DNA of 53,810 nt from Colwellia chukchiensis (GCF_002104455.1 NZ_NBOC01000020.1:1-53810), one strand, 5' to 3'; counted from the first letter of the stretch, positions 7,743-16,815 are shown. The notes: generated by a model not told the origin, from the letters alone. Numbers and translations are program-made.

Positions 7743-9338
7743 CTAAAATAACATTTTTCCAAAAGCAAAGCCTGCTAGTACTTTCTGATTCTTAATCCAG
7801 CCTTTGTTCCAATACGTTTGATTGCCTTTCATCATATCAATCAATCCTTCAAATATCTTATCTTTGGCATCCTTAGATGCAGTTGAGCCTATCGGAGAGG
7901 TATTTCCTAGTTTATGCATTGCTGCAAACTCCAAGATATGTTGATGCATATCAAATTTTCGAGTCTCTGGAAATTTTTGCTCCTTGGCACAAAAAGAAAG
8001 AAAATCACACATAGAGGTGTTAGCTTCATTGCAAATATGAACTATACCTTCTAAGTCTTCGATAGCACAGAAATGAATGTTCTCAGGTGGAAGCATATTG
8101 TTGATAGTTTTTTTTAGCTTTTGGCTGTGCTCTGGGAGCAAATATTCTAGCAAATCACAACAATCACCAATATAGTAATTTTGGTGAGTAACAATCAGTG
8201 CATGCCGATTTTCATATTCTTTAATACTATCGTTTTTTACTGAGTCCAAAAGTTGAATACATTGTGATACTTGTTCTACGCCTTTTAGGTGAATATCCCT
8301 GATTTGATCTCTTAAGATACGAGGGTTATCCGTAATCAATACTCGGCTTTTAGGTTCCGCACCTTTAGCATCAATTAATAGTGTTTTGTCTTTTTCAATA
8401 ACAATAAAGTCAACTACTTTACCTTCTAACTTATTTTCCTTGTAAATAGATTTGATGTTAGTTTCTGTGAAAAATCTATGCTTAAACTCAATCAATAGCT
8501 CTTCCAAATACCGTTCAAATGATGAGGTGAATTTATCTTTAAATCTACTTGGATCTGCTTGTTTAAGAATCCTCAATATAAACTCTGAAATACCAATACT
8601 AAGCACCGTAGAATGAGGAGTTGTAATTCCATCAGGTATAATTAATACAGGCTTTTGAATCAAAAATGGTTCTTCAAAATACTCATCCCGCCTTATTGTT
8701 CTATTTAGTAGGCGCTTTTGTTTAATTAATGACTCTATTTCGTAAACATTCCCTCCAACGAGATTCAGTAATTTTTTTAATTCCCTAAAGCTAAAATAAG
8801 GGCACATATATTCCACAAGTTCTTGATACTTAATTACGGGCGAGTGATTCCATGTAAAAACCAATTGGAGCAATGCTGAAAACAATAAGAAACGCTCAAA
8901 TTCAATACCTGTGATTCTGTTGAAGTCCTCTTTGGGCAATGAGCTGGCTGATGGCTGCATTAGCATTGAATAAAATCGAAATAAGAAATAAAGGTGTTGT
9001 ATCGGGTGTGTTTGAAACCTTAATTGAGGAATGATCATTTTTCGGAGAACCATTCTAAAGTTTTTATTATTAGTGATATCTGACGCATCAGATTGGATAT
9101 TCCAAATATCTTCAAGAATTTGTTGAGCTTGTTTATCTGAGGCTATTTTGGGATTACTACGAGGAGTTAACTCTAAAGCCCACTCCAAAGCTAAAAAGGC
9201 AATCCAAGGTCTACGCTCGGCAGAGTGTTCATTATCAGGTTTGTAGTGTAAATATCGAATAAAGTAGCTAACTAATGATTCATGAGTAAAGGACTTTATT
9301 TTTTCTCTGATTTTAATTACCTTATCTTCAAAAGACAT
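7743..9338 (-). CDS. PD-(D/E)XK nuclease-like protein of a putative defence operon
   Basis: A protein of 531 residues, not matched to a named family. Residues 1-270 are mostly helical with no clear motif. Around 275-325 there is a PD-(D/E)XK nuclease pattern: Glu279 in a helix, then VVDFIV (Asp310), then LLIDAKG (Asp323, Lys325). This is the arrangement of restriction-endonuclease-like folds. There is no signal peptide and no membrane segment. An ATG at 9338 is preferred over the TTG two codons earlier because AGGAG lies about 10 bases upstream. It is the last gene of a four-gene operon, 36 bases after the seven-TM gene. It is probably the DNA-cutting effector; that role is inferred. Confidence 0.6.
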   Translation of the reverse strand: MSFEDKVIKIREKIKSFTHESLVSYFIRYLHYKPDNEHSAERRPWIAFLALEWALELTPRSNPKIASDKQAQQILEDIWNIQSDASDITNNKNFRMVLRKMIIPQLRFQTHPIQHLYFLFRFYSMLMQPSASSLPKEDFNRITGIEFERFLLFSALLQLVFTWNHSPVIKYQELVEYMCPYFSFRELKKLLNLVGGNVYEIESLIKQKRLLNRTIRRDEYFEEPFLIQKPVLIIPDGITTPHSTVLSIGISEFILRILKQADPSRFKDKFTSSFERYLEELLIEFKHRFFTETNIKSIYKENKLEGKVVDFIVIEKDKTLLIDAKGAEPKSRVLITDNPRILRDQIRDIHLKGVEQVSQCIQLLDSVKNDSIKEYENRHALIVTHQNYYIGDCCDLLEYLLPEHSQKLKKTINNMLPPENIHFCAIEDLEGIVHICNEANTSMCDFLSFCAKEQKFPETRKFDMHQHILEFAAMHKLGNTSPIGSTASKDAKDKIFEGLIDMMKGNQTYWNKGWIKNQKVLAGFAFGKMLF

Positions 9339-9374
9339 AATCAATCAGCTCCTCTTCGATATCCAAAACAATTA

Positions 9375-10682
9375 CTACATAGTTTGCAATTTCAATATGT
9401 AATCGTATTTACCATCTTTATGCCAATCCGTTTTTGAAATAGAAAGGAGTTGATTCCCGATGTTTTTTTCAATACTTTTTCCAGAAGCCAGCGCTAAATA
9501 AGCATCATCAGGAATTACACATCCCATAGCTAGTTCAAATAATGTTGAAGCAAGTTCTAAAAAGGTTTCATGCGATTTGTCGAGATCATCTATTTCATTA
9601 ACATTAAGTTTTAAAGTAAGTTGCTTCGCTGATACCCTACCACCTTCAATATAATACGCAATGTTGTTCGGTAATATACCAGTTCCAATCTCAAGATACC
9701 TTGAGGATGCGTGCCAAGTATCATCATAAATATTCTTATATAACCCTGTCTCTAGATTTAAATCTATTAGGTAATCTTTTGCAATGTATGGCGACCAACC
9801 CTGTTCTAAAGGTATAAAAGGAGGGTTTTTCTCGTCTTTTATCTGCTGAAACAGGTTATCAAATGAGGAATTAATATCTGCTTTAGATTTAATGTCTAAA
9901 CAAGCGACATTGTTTGCCCATCTTACTAATTTGGCAAATCTAAGATGGCATTTTCTAATAGAAGTTAACTTTGCATACTTGAGTAGTTGAGGGTCTTTTA
10001 TAAATAATCCTAACCTTACAAAAATGCTTTGGTAGTTGTTAAATACTGCTAGTAAATATAAAAATGGAAGCAATAAAAGTGATAGTGCTGTAGGAATAAT
10101 TAGATCGTAAATAGTTTTAAGTTGTCCAAGTTCACCAAAAGCGGTAATGAGCTTATAAACTGTAAAAATAACTATAAATAATCCAATAGCTTCAGTTAAC
10201 TTAGTCAAAAGTTGTTCAACTATTTTATGCTCTTCTTTTTGTTGGCTAACAGCAATCATTCCACCAATTACTACCATTAATGGAATAAAAATTAACTCTA
10301 CCCAAAGGCTAAATGTATAAACACTTAAGACAAATTGAATTACTACAATAATTTTAAGGTTGTCTTTGATTGCTTTACTAAAATAATACGGCTCATCAGA
10401 AGCCTTAGTAATCTGAAAAAAAGAATAAGAAGCAGCAGAGAAAAACCAAAAAATTACGTTTTTTATTTGATGACTTTCCCAGAGACCAAATGAATCAATG
10501 GCAGCGATCATAGCCAAAGTATATACAGCCATCAAAATAAAAGAGACAATAATAAATCTACTAAAAAATATTTCGACGATCTGCCTAAATAACGCTCTTA
10601 CGTTTTTTATCGTAAAAGCCCAGATCAAAAAAACTATAGCCCAAATACCAGTAGCTATTTCCCTATTGTTCAAAATGTCCAT
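9375..10682 (-). CDS. Seven-TM protein with cytosolic C-terminal domain, defence operon
   Basis: A 435-residue membrane protein not matched to a family. Hydrophobic segments lie at about 10-25, 39-62, 73-91, 109-126, 127-145, 165-182 and 192-215. The rest (about 220-435) is soluble and contains no motif I recognise. It follows the cyclase-like gene by 38 bases in the same operon. By analogy with cyclic-nucleotide defence systems, whose effectors are often membrane proteins with a sensor domain, it could be a membrane-damaging effector gated by the cyclase product. This is inference. Confidence 0.55.
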   Translation of the reverse strand: MDILNNREIATGIWAIVFLIWAFTIKNVRALFRQIVEIFFSRFIIVSFILMAVYTLAMIAAIDSFGLWESHQIKNVIFWFFSAASYSFFQITKASDEPYYFSKAIKDNLKIIVVIQFVLSVYTFSLWVELIFIPLMVVIGGMIAVSQQKEEHKIVEQLLTKLTEAIGLFIVIFTVYKLITAFGELGQLKTIYDLIIPTALSLLLLPFLYLLAVFNNYQSIFVRLGLFIKDPQLLKYAKLTSIRKCHLRFAKLVRWANNVACLDIKSKADINSSFDNLFQQIKDEKNPPFIPLEQGWSPYIAKDYLIDLNLETGLYKNIYDDTWHASSRYLEIGTGILPNNIAYYIEGGRVSAKQLTLKLNVNEIDDLDKSHETFLELASTLFELAMGCVIPDDAYLALASGKSIEKNIGNQLLSISKTDWHKDGKYDYILKLQTM

Positions 10683-10720
10683 TGCAATTGATTTTCCTTT
10701 ACCGATAAATCTTTGTTCTT

Positions 10721-11458
10721 TTACTCGAAAAGTGCTGGTACTTGTCCAAATTTTTTCATTAGTGAGTAAATACGAGCATCCAACTTTAAATACTTTGAAT
10801 ATACTTTAGGGTTTCCGTAGCTCCCTGTTAATTTGTTTTGAGTGATGTCTCTAATTTGACAAAGCTTTTCTAGAGCTGCTCTTGCAACATCACTATCAAA
10901 TAAATTGTGTACCTCAACATTTAATATATCTTCCACTCGATTTAAACAGTCTACCCCCCAAAAACCGTCTCCATAATCTGTGAAACCAATGCTAAGCAAA
11001 CCGCCCTTATTAGATAGATGATCGATCACGGTTTTATCAAAAATGACTCTGGGCCAATCAGCAAATTGACTTTCTAGCTCGTATGCTCGAATCATTGCTG
11101 GGCCGAATACAGCATCTCTTGCATGGTACAATTCCCCGTATGACATTCCACCACGTAGTGCAATACTTTGGTTCAAATAGGTATCTTGCAACATTCTAAC
11201 GGTTGCGGTAACTAAAATGTTTGCTGCACTTTCAACGTAAGACTCTTTTGTTGCTATGGACAAAACAATACAGTCGCTAAAAGTTGTAGCTATTGGTTCG
11301 CTACCAATCTTACTCATGAATTCTTTATTCGACTTAAGCGTGTGCTTTATATCACTCACTACTTCATGAACGGTGCTACATTCCATAGTTTTTACAAGTG
11401 AGGAAAAACCTAGTATATCTAGAAAAAGGCATAACCTTTTTTCGTAATTATCATACAT
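10721..11458 (-). CDS. Class III nucleotide cyclase-like protein (Pycsar-type candidate)
   Basis: A 245-residue soluble protein with the layout of a class III cyclase catalytic domain. FLDILGF (Asp14) matches the first metal-binding segment, TFSDCIVLS (Asp62) the second, at the usual separation of about 45 residues. LRGGMSYGEL (about 101-110) followed by FGPAMIRAYELES matches the region that carries the transition-state residues. The canonical Asn/Arg pair there is not conserved, so the substrate need not be ATP or GTP. Uridylate or cytidylate cyclases of Pycsar systems have similarly divergent sites. It starts 3 bases after the upstream two-TM gene and precedes a membrane protein and a nuclease. 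Adenylate cyclase or an inactive homologue are alternatives. Confidence 0.6.
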   Translation of the reverse strand: MYDNYEKRLCLFLDILGFSSLVKTMECSTVHEVVSDIKHTLKSNKEFMSKIGSEPIATTFSDCIVLSIATKESYVESAANILVTATVRMLQDTYLNQSIALRGGMSYGELYHARDAVFGPAMIRAYELESQFADWPRVIFDKTVIDHLSNKGGLLSIGFTDYGDGFWGVDCLNRVEDILNVEVHNLFDSDVARAALEKLCQIRDITQNKLTGSYGNPKVYSKYLKLDARIYSLMKKFGQVPALFE

Positions 11459-11461
11459 AAA

Positions 11462-11827
11462 TTAATCAATACTCCTACCAATTATTCGACTTAAAATATT
11501 AACTACAGATCTTTCTCCAGAACGTGCATATGCGCTTATGAAGTAATTACGAAAAGTAAAAAACAACCCAACAATTCCGCTTACTATTCCAAGATATTCT
11601 AGCCAGTGAACTCTTCTTATAAGTACCATTTTTAACCCTTCAGTTATAGGTCGAGAAAGTTGTTCATCAATAGAAGACATCACCCAAGCTGGCGCGATGA
11701 AGTAAAAAAAAGTGAATGTTGCTAGCCCTAACGTCAATGCTCCCCACCACGGAAGCCTAGAGCTTGCATAAATTGAATCATTAATGATTTGAGATGAGTG
11801 AGACTTTCTTCTGTAGCGTCTTGCCAT
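11462..11827 (-). CDS. Small two-TM protein, first gene of the defence operon
   Basis: A 121-residue protein with a very basic N-terminus (MARRYRRKSH) and two membrane segments at about 25-50 (PWWGALTLG...) and 75-93. The N-terminal half resembles the membrane lead segment (basic stretch, then LPWW) found in front of some Mrr-like restriction nucleases, here without the nuclease. Its stop lies 3 bases from the cyclase-like start, with the cyclase ribosome site inside its last codons. It may anchor or regulate the system. Confidence 0.5.
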   Translation of the reverse strand: MARRYRRKSHSSQIINDSIYASSRLPWWGALTLGLATFTFFYFIAPAWVMSSIDEQLSRPITEGLKMVLIRRVHWLEYLGIVSGIVGLFFTFRNYFISAYARSGERSVVNILSRIIGRSID

Positions 11828-11909
11828 AATTAAATTCCGTTTGCTTTTTAATCCAATATTTTGTTTTTCAACTAAAATTAATATAACTAATCAGTGAAAG
11901 TTACTCCAG

Positions 11910-12068
11910 ATGAAAAAGTCATATGGTTATCGATTACATTTTGATTGTGTCTATTTTCGATGGGACGAGAATCAATATGCCTACAGAAAAATAACCTTAG
12001 ATGATTTGATACAAGCGGGTAAGCAACCCTCAACAATTGAGTGCCGTGAGGCTGTATGTAGTGGCTAA
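11910..12068 (+). CDS. Possible 52-residue small protein
   Basis: An open frame of 52 residues beginning MKKSYGYRLHFD and ending CREAVCSG, on the strand opposite the operon. The composition is protein-like (aromatic, charged, ITLDDLIQAG helix), but no ribosome site is visible and no family is recognised. It may be a fragment of a lost gene. Confidence 0.22.
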   Translation: MKKSYGYRLHFDCVYFRWDENQYAYRKITLDDLIQAGKQPSTIECREAVCSG

Positions 12069-12153
12069 TCAACCTGACCACAGTATTGTATTTTTTAATT
12101 AATAGTGCTCTACATTAAGCGGCCTAATAAACTGTATGGGATATCTCTATAAT

Positions 12154-12336
12154 CTACTTTGATGTTACGAACTCATCAATAAGCTTTTCAAAATCAAGTT
12201 TTTCATTATTTTCGCATGCTTTGGTTACTCTATCGACAAGAGCTTTATTGATAGGGAGGTTGTCAATGCGGTTGTTAGCAATTGCTTCTCGAACATTTTT
12301 TATCGCTTGATTTGATTCAATAGTAGATTTGCTCAT
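12154..12336 (-). CDS. Small helical protein of unknown function
   Basis: A 60-residue soluble, highly charged protein predicted to be mostly helix. The ATG at 12336 is chosen because AAAGG lies 6 bases upstream; a second ATG directly before it is only 3 bases away. It sits 52 bases downstream of the large nuclease-NTPase gene's start-side neighbour region, on the same strand after its opposite end: the NTPase ends at 12436 and this gene starts 99 bases later. It could be a small partner or regulator of that NTPase. No family is recognised. Confidence 0.5.
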   Translation of the reverse strand: MSKSTIESNQAIKNVREAIANNRIDNLPINKALVDRVTKACENNEKLDFEKLIDEFVTSK

Positions 12337-12435
12337 CATGCACCTTTGCGACCAATAACAGTTAGTTGAATTATAACCCATTTATAATTTGTCAAAACCA
12401 TCTTCCGCTAGCTTTGATAACAAAGTTTCTTAAAA

Positions 12436-15354
12436 TTAAATTTTAGGCTCTTCATTAAAGTATTTTCGCCAATAACTCTGCCAGTTGTCATTTAGAGAAA
12501 ACGACTTAAATTTAGGATGTAAATCTTCTCTGATAAGAAGCCAAGGTAATAGTTTAAACTTTGTGGATCTCAATGAACGAGATACATTAGTTGACTCTTT
12601 TTTATTACCTTCATCAACTAGGTGATCATTTATAGTTTGTGTGATATCAACACCAAAGCTACTCTCAAAACCTATCAACTTTCTGACTACTAATGCACAA
12701 AGTACGAGAGGAACAAACTCGGACTTATCAACTTTTAGATTATCTAGCTTTTCAGGTAATATTTCTTTAATCAATTCAACTTCAATTGATGTATCTCTAT
12801 TATTTATTGTTGGTGCTGCTGATATCGTATCTGAAAACTCTGGTAATTCGAATGTATATTGATTTGGATTGTTTATTTTTGGCGTTAGCGTTTTTTGTCG
12901 AGATTTTATTGAATAAATAAAGCTTTGTAGTTTATCTTCTGTAAGTCGGATTTCAGATAAAGCATTAGCCCCAACCGAAGTAATATTTTCTAATTTATAT
13001 TGTTCTGATAAATACCAACCTAACTCTTTAGGTAATTTCGAAGTAGAAAGCAGATCAATACCATCTTTAAGAATTTCATTTTGTGTACTATCCCCCATAT
13101 ATGTCAAGACTTCGGCATATTCCTGCTTTATTTTCTTATAAGATTCGATATCATGAAATGGTAGATCAGGAGCTAATAGAGATAAATAAATTTGTTCACT
13201 TAAAATTTCCTGCAAAATTATTGATCCTAATGGCGAAATTTTAAATGTTTCTCCATCAGTGATATTGAAACTTACAACATCATCACCATCAGTAGGAATC
13301 TCAACACACTCGACAAGCCTTTGTCTAACACACTCTTCCACTACAGCAATAGACCAACTCCCTCTGTAGCCATACATCTGTGTGAAACATACAATTCTAT
13401 TTAGTGGAATACCATGAGTTCTTTCATTTGGCTTCAGCGAATAATTAAGAAATAATAAAATCCTTAATTTCAAATAATAAGCTTGATTTACATTTTGATA
13501 AGGTATGAAGAGGTTTGGTAAAATGCTAGCCTGACCATCTTCTTGACTAACCATCAACGCCGCGATCACTTCTTCATATTTCCAGCCACTTACAGATGAA
13601 CCTAATTGCTTATGAATTTGCCTAAGTAAGTCATGAAAAAGCCTTATGTTATGCCAAGATATACACGAAAGAGTTTCTAATACTCGTTGGCCAGATAAAC
13701 CTTGTTGTAAACTAAGTCTAACTACTGAGGCATATTTAACACAGAAACTTTTAAATTCATTATAGTTGTAATTTCTTCGCCATTCTTTAGTTCTAAAATC
13801 GTCATCAAAATGATTTTCTATATATTTAATACGTTTAGCTATTAATTTGCTAAAATCAGGTGCCTTTAAATGAATAACTCTGTCACCACTACGAACATCT
13901 AGCCAACCTTTATCCTTATTCTTAAAGTATGTAAATTCACGCATTGTTATTATGACTGTAGCTCCAGACTCTTTGGATAACTTATGCGCAATTACATATG
14001 TTTCTTCTTGAAAATCTTCTGAAGCCCGATCAACATTATCAATGATTAGAATTACACTACTATTTTGGCTTGTTTGGTTTTTTAACGAACGTATAACAAA
14101 ATTTTCATTATCACTTTTTAGACGCTGTAACTCTTCAGCTTCTTTTTCAATATACTTTTCTGGTTCGCGTTCAAAAACACTTTTATAAGCACCATTTTTT
14201 AGAGCGTTAAGCTCAGCCCGATAGGTACTTTTAAGTGAATCAAGGTGATGTATTTCTGGAAATTCATTGATAAAGCTTTCGTTGATTCGTTTAAAGATTA
14301 CATCTTTTGCTTGCCTTACATTTCGAGATACATCGTTAATAAGATCAACGAGGATAGGGACGGTTGTCGTTTTATGAAACTGTTTAGTTTCGTTTAGGAC
14401 TTTTTTTACTAAAGTCGTTTTACCACACCCAACAGATCCTGTTATTAATACAACTTTACCAGAACCTTTTTCTTCAATTATTGAAGCAGCGCCTTCTCCC
14501 GGCTCCATATCCTCCGTACCTAAAGGAAGAAAGTTTGGTGGCGTATCTCTTAAAATCCGCTTTAAGTCACCGCGATATTGGTCAAGCTTTGAGTCGCTAA
14601 CAAAGCAATACTCAAGCATTTTCTTTTGATTGCTATTTGTGATTTCATCAAAAAAGGTACGGTAAAACTCATCCAAGTACCTTTCTTTTTCATACGTACG
14701 CCATTTTAAGTTACCAAAATCAGATTTAAGGATTTTACAAACAGGTGATGGGACATAATTTATTTCACTTAAATAACTTTCTAAATTACCTGAAACAACA
14801 TGCTCTTTGGAAAGAAGTTCATAAAAAAGGTCAAAGTAAAAATTATCAGTAAAAATATTGCCAAAATAGACACCTTTCATGCTGTCTATAGTTTTCCCCG
14901 GTTTGGGTATTAGCTGTAGTACCATCCATTCTGCACCATTTGTTATAACCGCATGTACCACTGAGCTATCATAACAATATGAAGATGCCTGCTTAATTGT
15001 CTCAGTAAGCAAAGATTTAAATGCTTGTTTAAAATATGAAACGGTATATTCGTGGTGGGTTGGCTTTCTACTGGTAGGAGTGCAAAATGTTAAACCTAAT
15101 TTCTTAGCTTCAACAACTAACTTTGGGGCGTTATTATATTTAAGTAAATAATCTATATAGCCATTAGTCGATGTATGTGTTTCAGGGTTAAATTCGTCAG
15201 AATTCCAACCTAACACTTTCAAAACTTCATCTATAACTAAAAGTCTTGTTTTTGCTTCATTTGCGAAATGAATGCTACATTCTTTATCCTTAAATTTATT
15301 AGCTACATCTTGTAGTTTTTGTAATGCAACTTCTTTTTGAGACAAATTGACCAA
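12436..15354 (-). CDS. Nuclease-NTPase of STAND type (anti-phage candidate)
   Basis: A protein of 972 residues. The N-terminus (about 25-150) resembles the nuclease domain of type I restriction HsdR subunits: Glu33, YIDYLL (Asp68), then VVEAKK (Glu82, Lys84), then QASSYCYD and VITNGAEW. A P-loop NTPase follows with Walker A GSVGCGKTT (306-314) and Walker B VILIIDNVD (Asp439). The remaining 500 residues are helical with no repeat I can see. This order is that of Avs-like STAND defence proteins, although those are usually longer. TTG at 15354 is the start, with AAAGGAG 5-6 bases upstream. Nothing nearby supplies methylation, so it is unlikely to be a classical restriction enzyme. Confidence 0.65.
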   Translation of the reverse strand: MVNLSQKEVALQKLQDVANKFKDKECSIHFANEAKTRLLVIDEVLKVLGWNSDEFNPETHTSTNGYIDYLLKYNNAPKLVVEAKKLGLTFCTPTSRKPTHHEYTVSYFKQAFKSLLTETIKQASSYCYDSSVVHAVITNGAEWMVLQLIPKPGKTIDSMKGVYFGNIFTDNFYFDLFYELLSKEHVVSGNLESYLSEINYVPSPVCKILKSDFGNLKWRTYEKERYLDEFYRTFFDEITNSNQKKMLEYCFVSDSKLDQYRGDLKRILRDTPPNFLPLGTEDMEPGEGAASIIEEKGSGKVVLITGSVGCGKTTLVKKVLNETKQFHKTTTVPILVDLINDVSRNVRQAKDVIFKRINESFINEFPEIHHLDSLKSTYRAELNALKNGAYKSVFEREPEKYIEKEAEELQRLKSDNENFVIRSLKNQTSQNSSVILIIDNVDRASEDFQEETYVIAHKLSKESGATVIITMREFTYFKNKDKGWLDVRSGDRVIHLKAPDFSKLIAKRIKYIENHFDDDFRTKEWRRNYNYNEFKSFCVKYASVVRLSLQQGLSGQRVLETLSCISWHNIRLFHDLLRQIHKQLGSSVSGWKYEEVIAALMVSQEDGQASILPNLFIPYQNVNQAYYLKLRILLFLNYSLKPNERTHGIPLNRIVCFTQMYGYRGSWSIAVVEECVRQRLVECVEIPTDGDDVVSFNITDGETFKISPLGSIILQEILSEQIYLSLLAPDLPFHDIESYKKIKQEYAEVLTYMGDSTQNEILKDGIDLLSTSKLPKELGWYLSEQYKLENITSVGANALSEIRLTEDKLQSFIYSIKSRQKTLTPKINNPNQYTFELPEFSDTISAAPTINNRDTSIEVELIKEILPEKLDNLKVDKSEFVPLVLCALVVRKLIGFESSFGVDITQTINDHLVDEGNKKESTNVSRSLRSTKFKLLPWLLIREDLHPKFKSFSLNDNWQSYWRKYFNEEPKI

Positions 15355-15626
15355 AGTAACTCCTTTACCAAAGGCTTTATTCCTAGATAACAGTAATATA
15401 TAACAAGTTTAAACATATAACTATCTATCAAAAAATCTTTGCTTTATCACCATAAAACCCCCACGACGGCGCGGCTTAATAGTCATTAACAACATTAATG
15501 AAGTAAATATGAGTATTTCAAAACATTTGACTCTATTACTTTTTTAATTAGTTAGCACTACTAATAATAGCCACTCCCCAGTAGTAGTGTTACACATTTT
15601 ACAAATAGGTAACTAGGAGACACTCC

Positions 15627-15668
15627 ATGACCGAAATTTACTTTATAGGCTTACTAGTAGATAAATAA
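15627..15668 (+). CDS. Possible 13-residue peptide
   Basis: ATG at 15627 has a perfect AGGAG 7 bases upstream and is followed by 13 codons (MTEIYFIGLLVDK) and a stop. It may be a leader peptide for the small membrane protein 120 bases downstream. The good ribosome site is the only support. Confidence 0.25.
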   Translation: MTEIYFIGLLVDK

Positions 15669-15789
15669 GGCCCTGTAAGTAAAATTATAAAACATCCCCC
15701 TACTATTATAAGGAATAACCACTTTTTTATTGCTGAGAATAAAGTACCGTAGTTTAATAATCTTATCCCAATAGACAACAGGATATACT

Positions 15790-15894
15790 ATGAACGAATA
15801 CAACTTGATCATATATATGATTATTGCATTAGCTGGTTCCTTTACAGCTTATTTTAAATACAAAAAATCAAAGGAGGATAATAAAAAGAAATGA
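15790..15894 (+). CDS. 34-residue single-TM small protein
   Basis: A frame of 34 codons with an AGGA element about 6 bases before the ATG. A short N-terminus leads to one membrane segment (LIIYMIIALAGSFTAYF) and then a lysine-rich tail. This is typical of small membrane regulators or of hydrophobic type I toxins, but no antitoxin RNA was identified. A terminator-like hairpin lies about 75 bases after the stop. Confidence 0.45.
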   Translation: MNEYNLIIYMIIALAGSFTAYFKYKKSKEDNKKK

Positions 15895-15968
15895 AAAAGC
15901 TTAGGTATCTCGCCAAAGATTAAACCTAGGCCTTAACATTAAACAGCAGAAGTATAATATAACAATAA

Positions 15969-15999
15969 TAAAAAGCATCCAAATCAGGTGCTTTTTTAT
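15969..15999 (+). terminator. Terminator-like hairpin after the small membrane protein
   Basis: Arms AGCATCC and GGTGCT pair with one bulged base around a short loop and are followed by six T residues. It probably ends the transcript of the 34-residue protein. Confidence 0.5.
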
Positions 16000-16095
16000 T
16001 GTGAAAGTTGTCATAAACTATAAATTTTCAGCTTCTTGAATAAAATTAGTCACGCTACATTTATTCACCGTTTCGATAATATGCATCCACTTACT

Positions 16096-16186
16096 CCCAT
16101 CCCTTTGGCTTCAAAAGCAGCCAAAAATAAAGCCACCTAAGCCAGAAAAGCAAAGCCCCGCGAGTACGAAGCTTTGGATTCAAACT
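16096..16186. repeat. Compound repeat, first copy
   Basis: It contains a hairpin module beginning CCCTTTGGCTTCAAA and a GC-rich dyad module (AAGCCCCGCGAGT then CTTTGGATTC). The first module recurs at about 16478-16505 and the second at 16928-16962, on both sides of the AbrB-like gene. The GC-rich dyads resemble terminators. The spacing recalls cassette boundaries. Confidence 0.45.
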
Positions 16187-16216
16187 AAAATTAGTTTCGA
16201 AATAAAGTAACACTGC

Positions 16217-16270
16217 TAATGTAGCATTACTATATGTTGAATTTTACTAGTTGCTATTAATGTAGCGTTA
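16217..16270. promoter_or_regulatory. Pair of operator-like palindromes
   Basis: TAATGTAGCATTA at 16217-16229 is a perfect palindrome and TAATGTAGCGTTA at 16258-16270 is a one-base variant. They are 41 bases apart, about four helical turns, as expected for cooperative binding of a dimeric repressor. No adjacent gene start explains them. Confidence 0.35.
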
Positions 16271-16578
16271 CTGTTATTGCTAAATGCAAAGCCAAAGTGT
16301 TGTATGCAAACAATTTTTTTAGAATTAAACATTTTAAGTATTCCTTTTGATTAAAATTAAGAGCTATTAAGTAGCTCACTTCTATTTATCAAAAAGTATC
16401 GCCAACAAAGAAAAACAACAAAACACCATATAAAACAAACTATTAATGCGGATTTTATTTAAGAAACATGAAGTATCCCTTTGGCTTCAAAGCACCCAAA
16501 AAAAACGTTAGCCAATAAACTTTTAGATTAAAAACTATAATGAAAGATAATGGCTGACTGCTTTAACTACTCAAAATT

Positions 16579-16815
16579 TTAGTCGGCAATATCTTCTTGT
16601 TCTAGATCGTAATAGATTACGCGAGTCAAATTTCCTGATGAAACGACTTCATCATCAGAAAGTGCCTGATTACTGTGTTTTTTCATTGAGATTGATGATT
16701 TATTCGCATCTACTTCACAAATTAAAATATCATTTATTTTGACATCAAGCTGATCACAGATGTCATCTGGCAAAGGTATTTCATGATTTTTGCCGACTTT
16801 AAATTGATAACCCAT
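16579..16815 (-). CDS. AbrB/MazE-like swapped-hairpin protein
   Basis: A 78-residue protein. The N-terminal half (QFKVGKNHEIPLPDDICDQL...INDILICEV) follows the AbrB/SpoVT/MazE pattern of a strand, a KN-hEI-P turn, a helix and an IGD-like strand. The C-terminus is acidic (DLEQEDIAD), as in antitoxins. The ATG at 16815 has AGGAG 7 bases upstream; a longer frame lacks such a site. No toxin gene is adjacent, so it is either an orphan antitoxin or a transcription factor. Confidence 0.6.
   Translation of the reverse strand: MGYQFKVGKNHEIPLPDDICDQLDVKINDILICEVDANKSSISMKKHSNQALSDDEVVSSGNLTRVIYYDLEQEDIAD

Larger units (their letters stand above)
15355..16578. other. 1.2-kb stretch with only tiny open frames and repeats
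   Basis: No gene of normal size is seen on either strand. It holds a 13-codon frame with a strong ribosome site (15627), a 34-codon single-TM frame (15790), a terminator-like hairpin (about 15969-15999), two palindromic operator-like sites (16217 and 16258), and copies of two short repeats shared with the region up to 16962. No reverse transcriptase or toxin gene is present. Confidence 0.6.

Noticed and set aside
11887-12081. Minus-strand 64-codon frame upstream of the defence operon
   Set aside because: It has no ribosome site and its composition is unlike a protein; the opposite strand gives a more protein-like frame at the same place.
15355-16578. Retron-type noncoding RNA locus
   Set aside because: There are hairpins and repeats but no reverse transcriptase gene in the neighbourhood.
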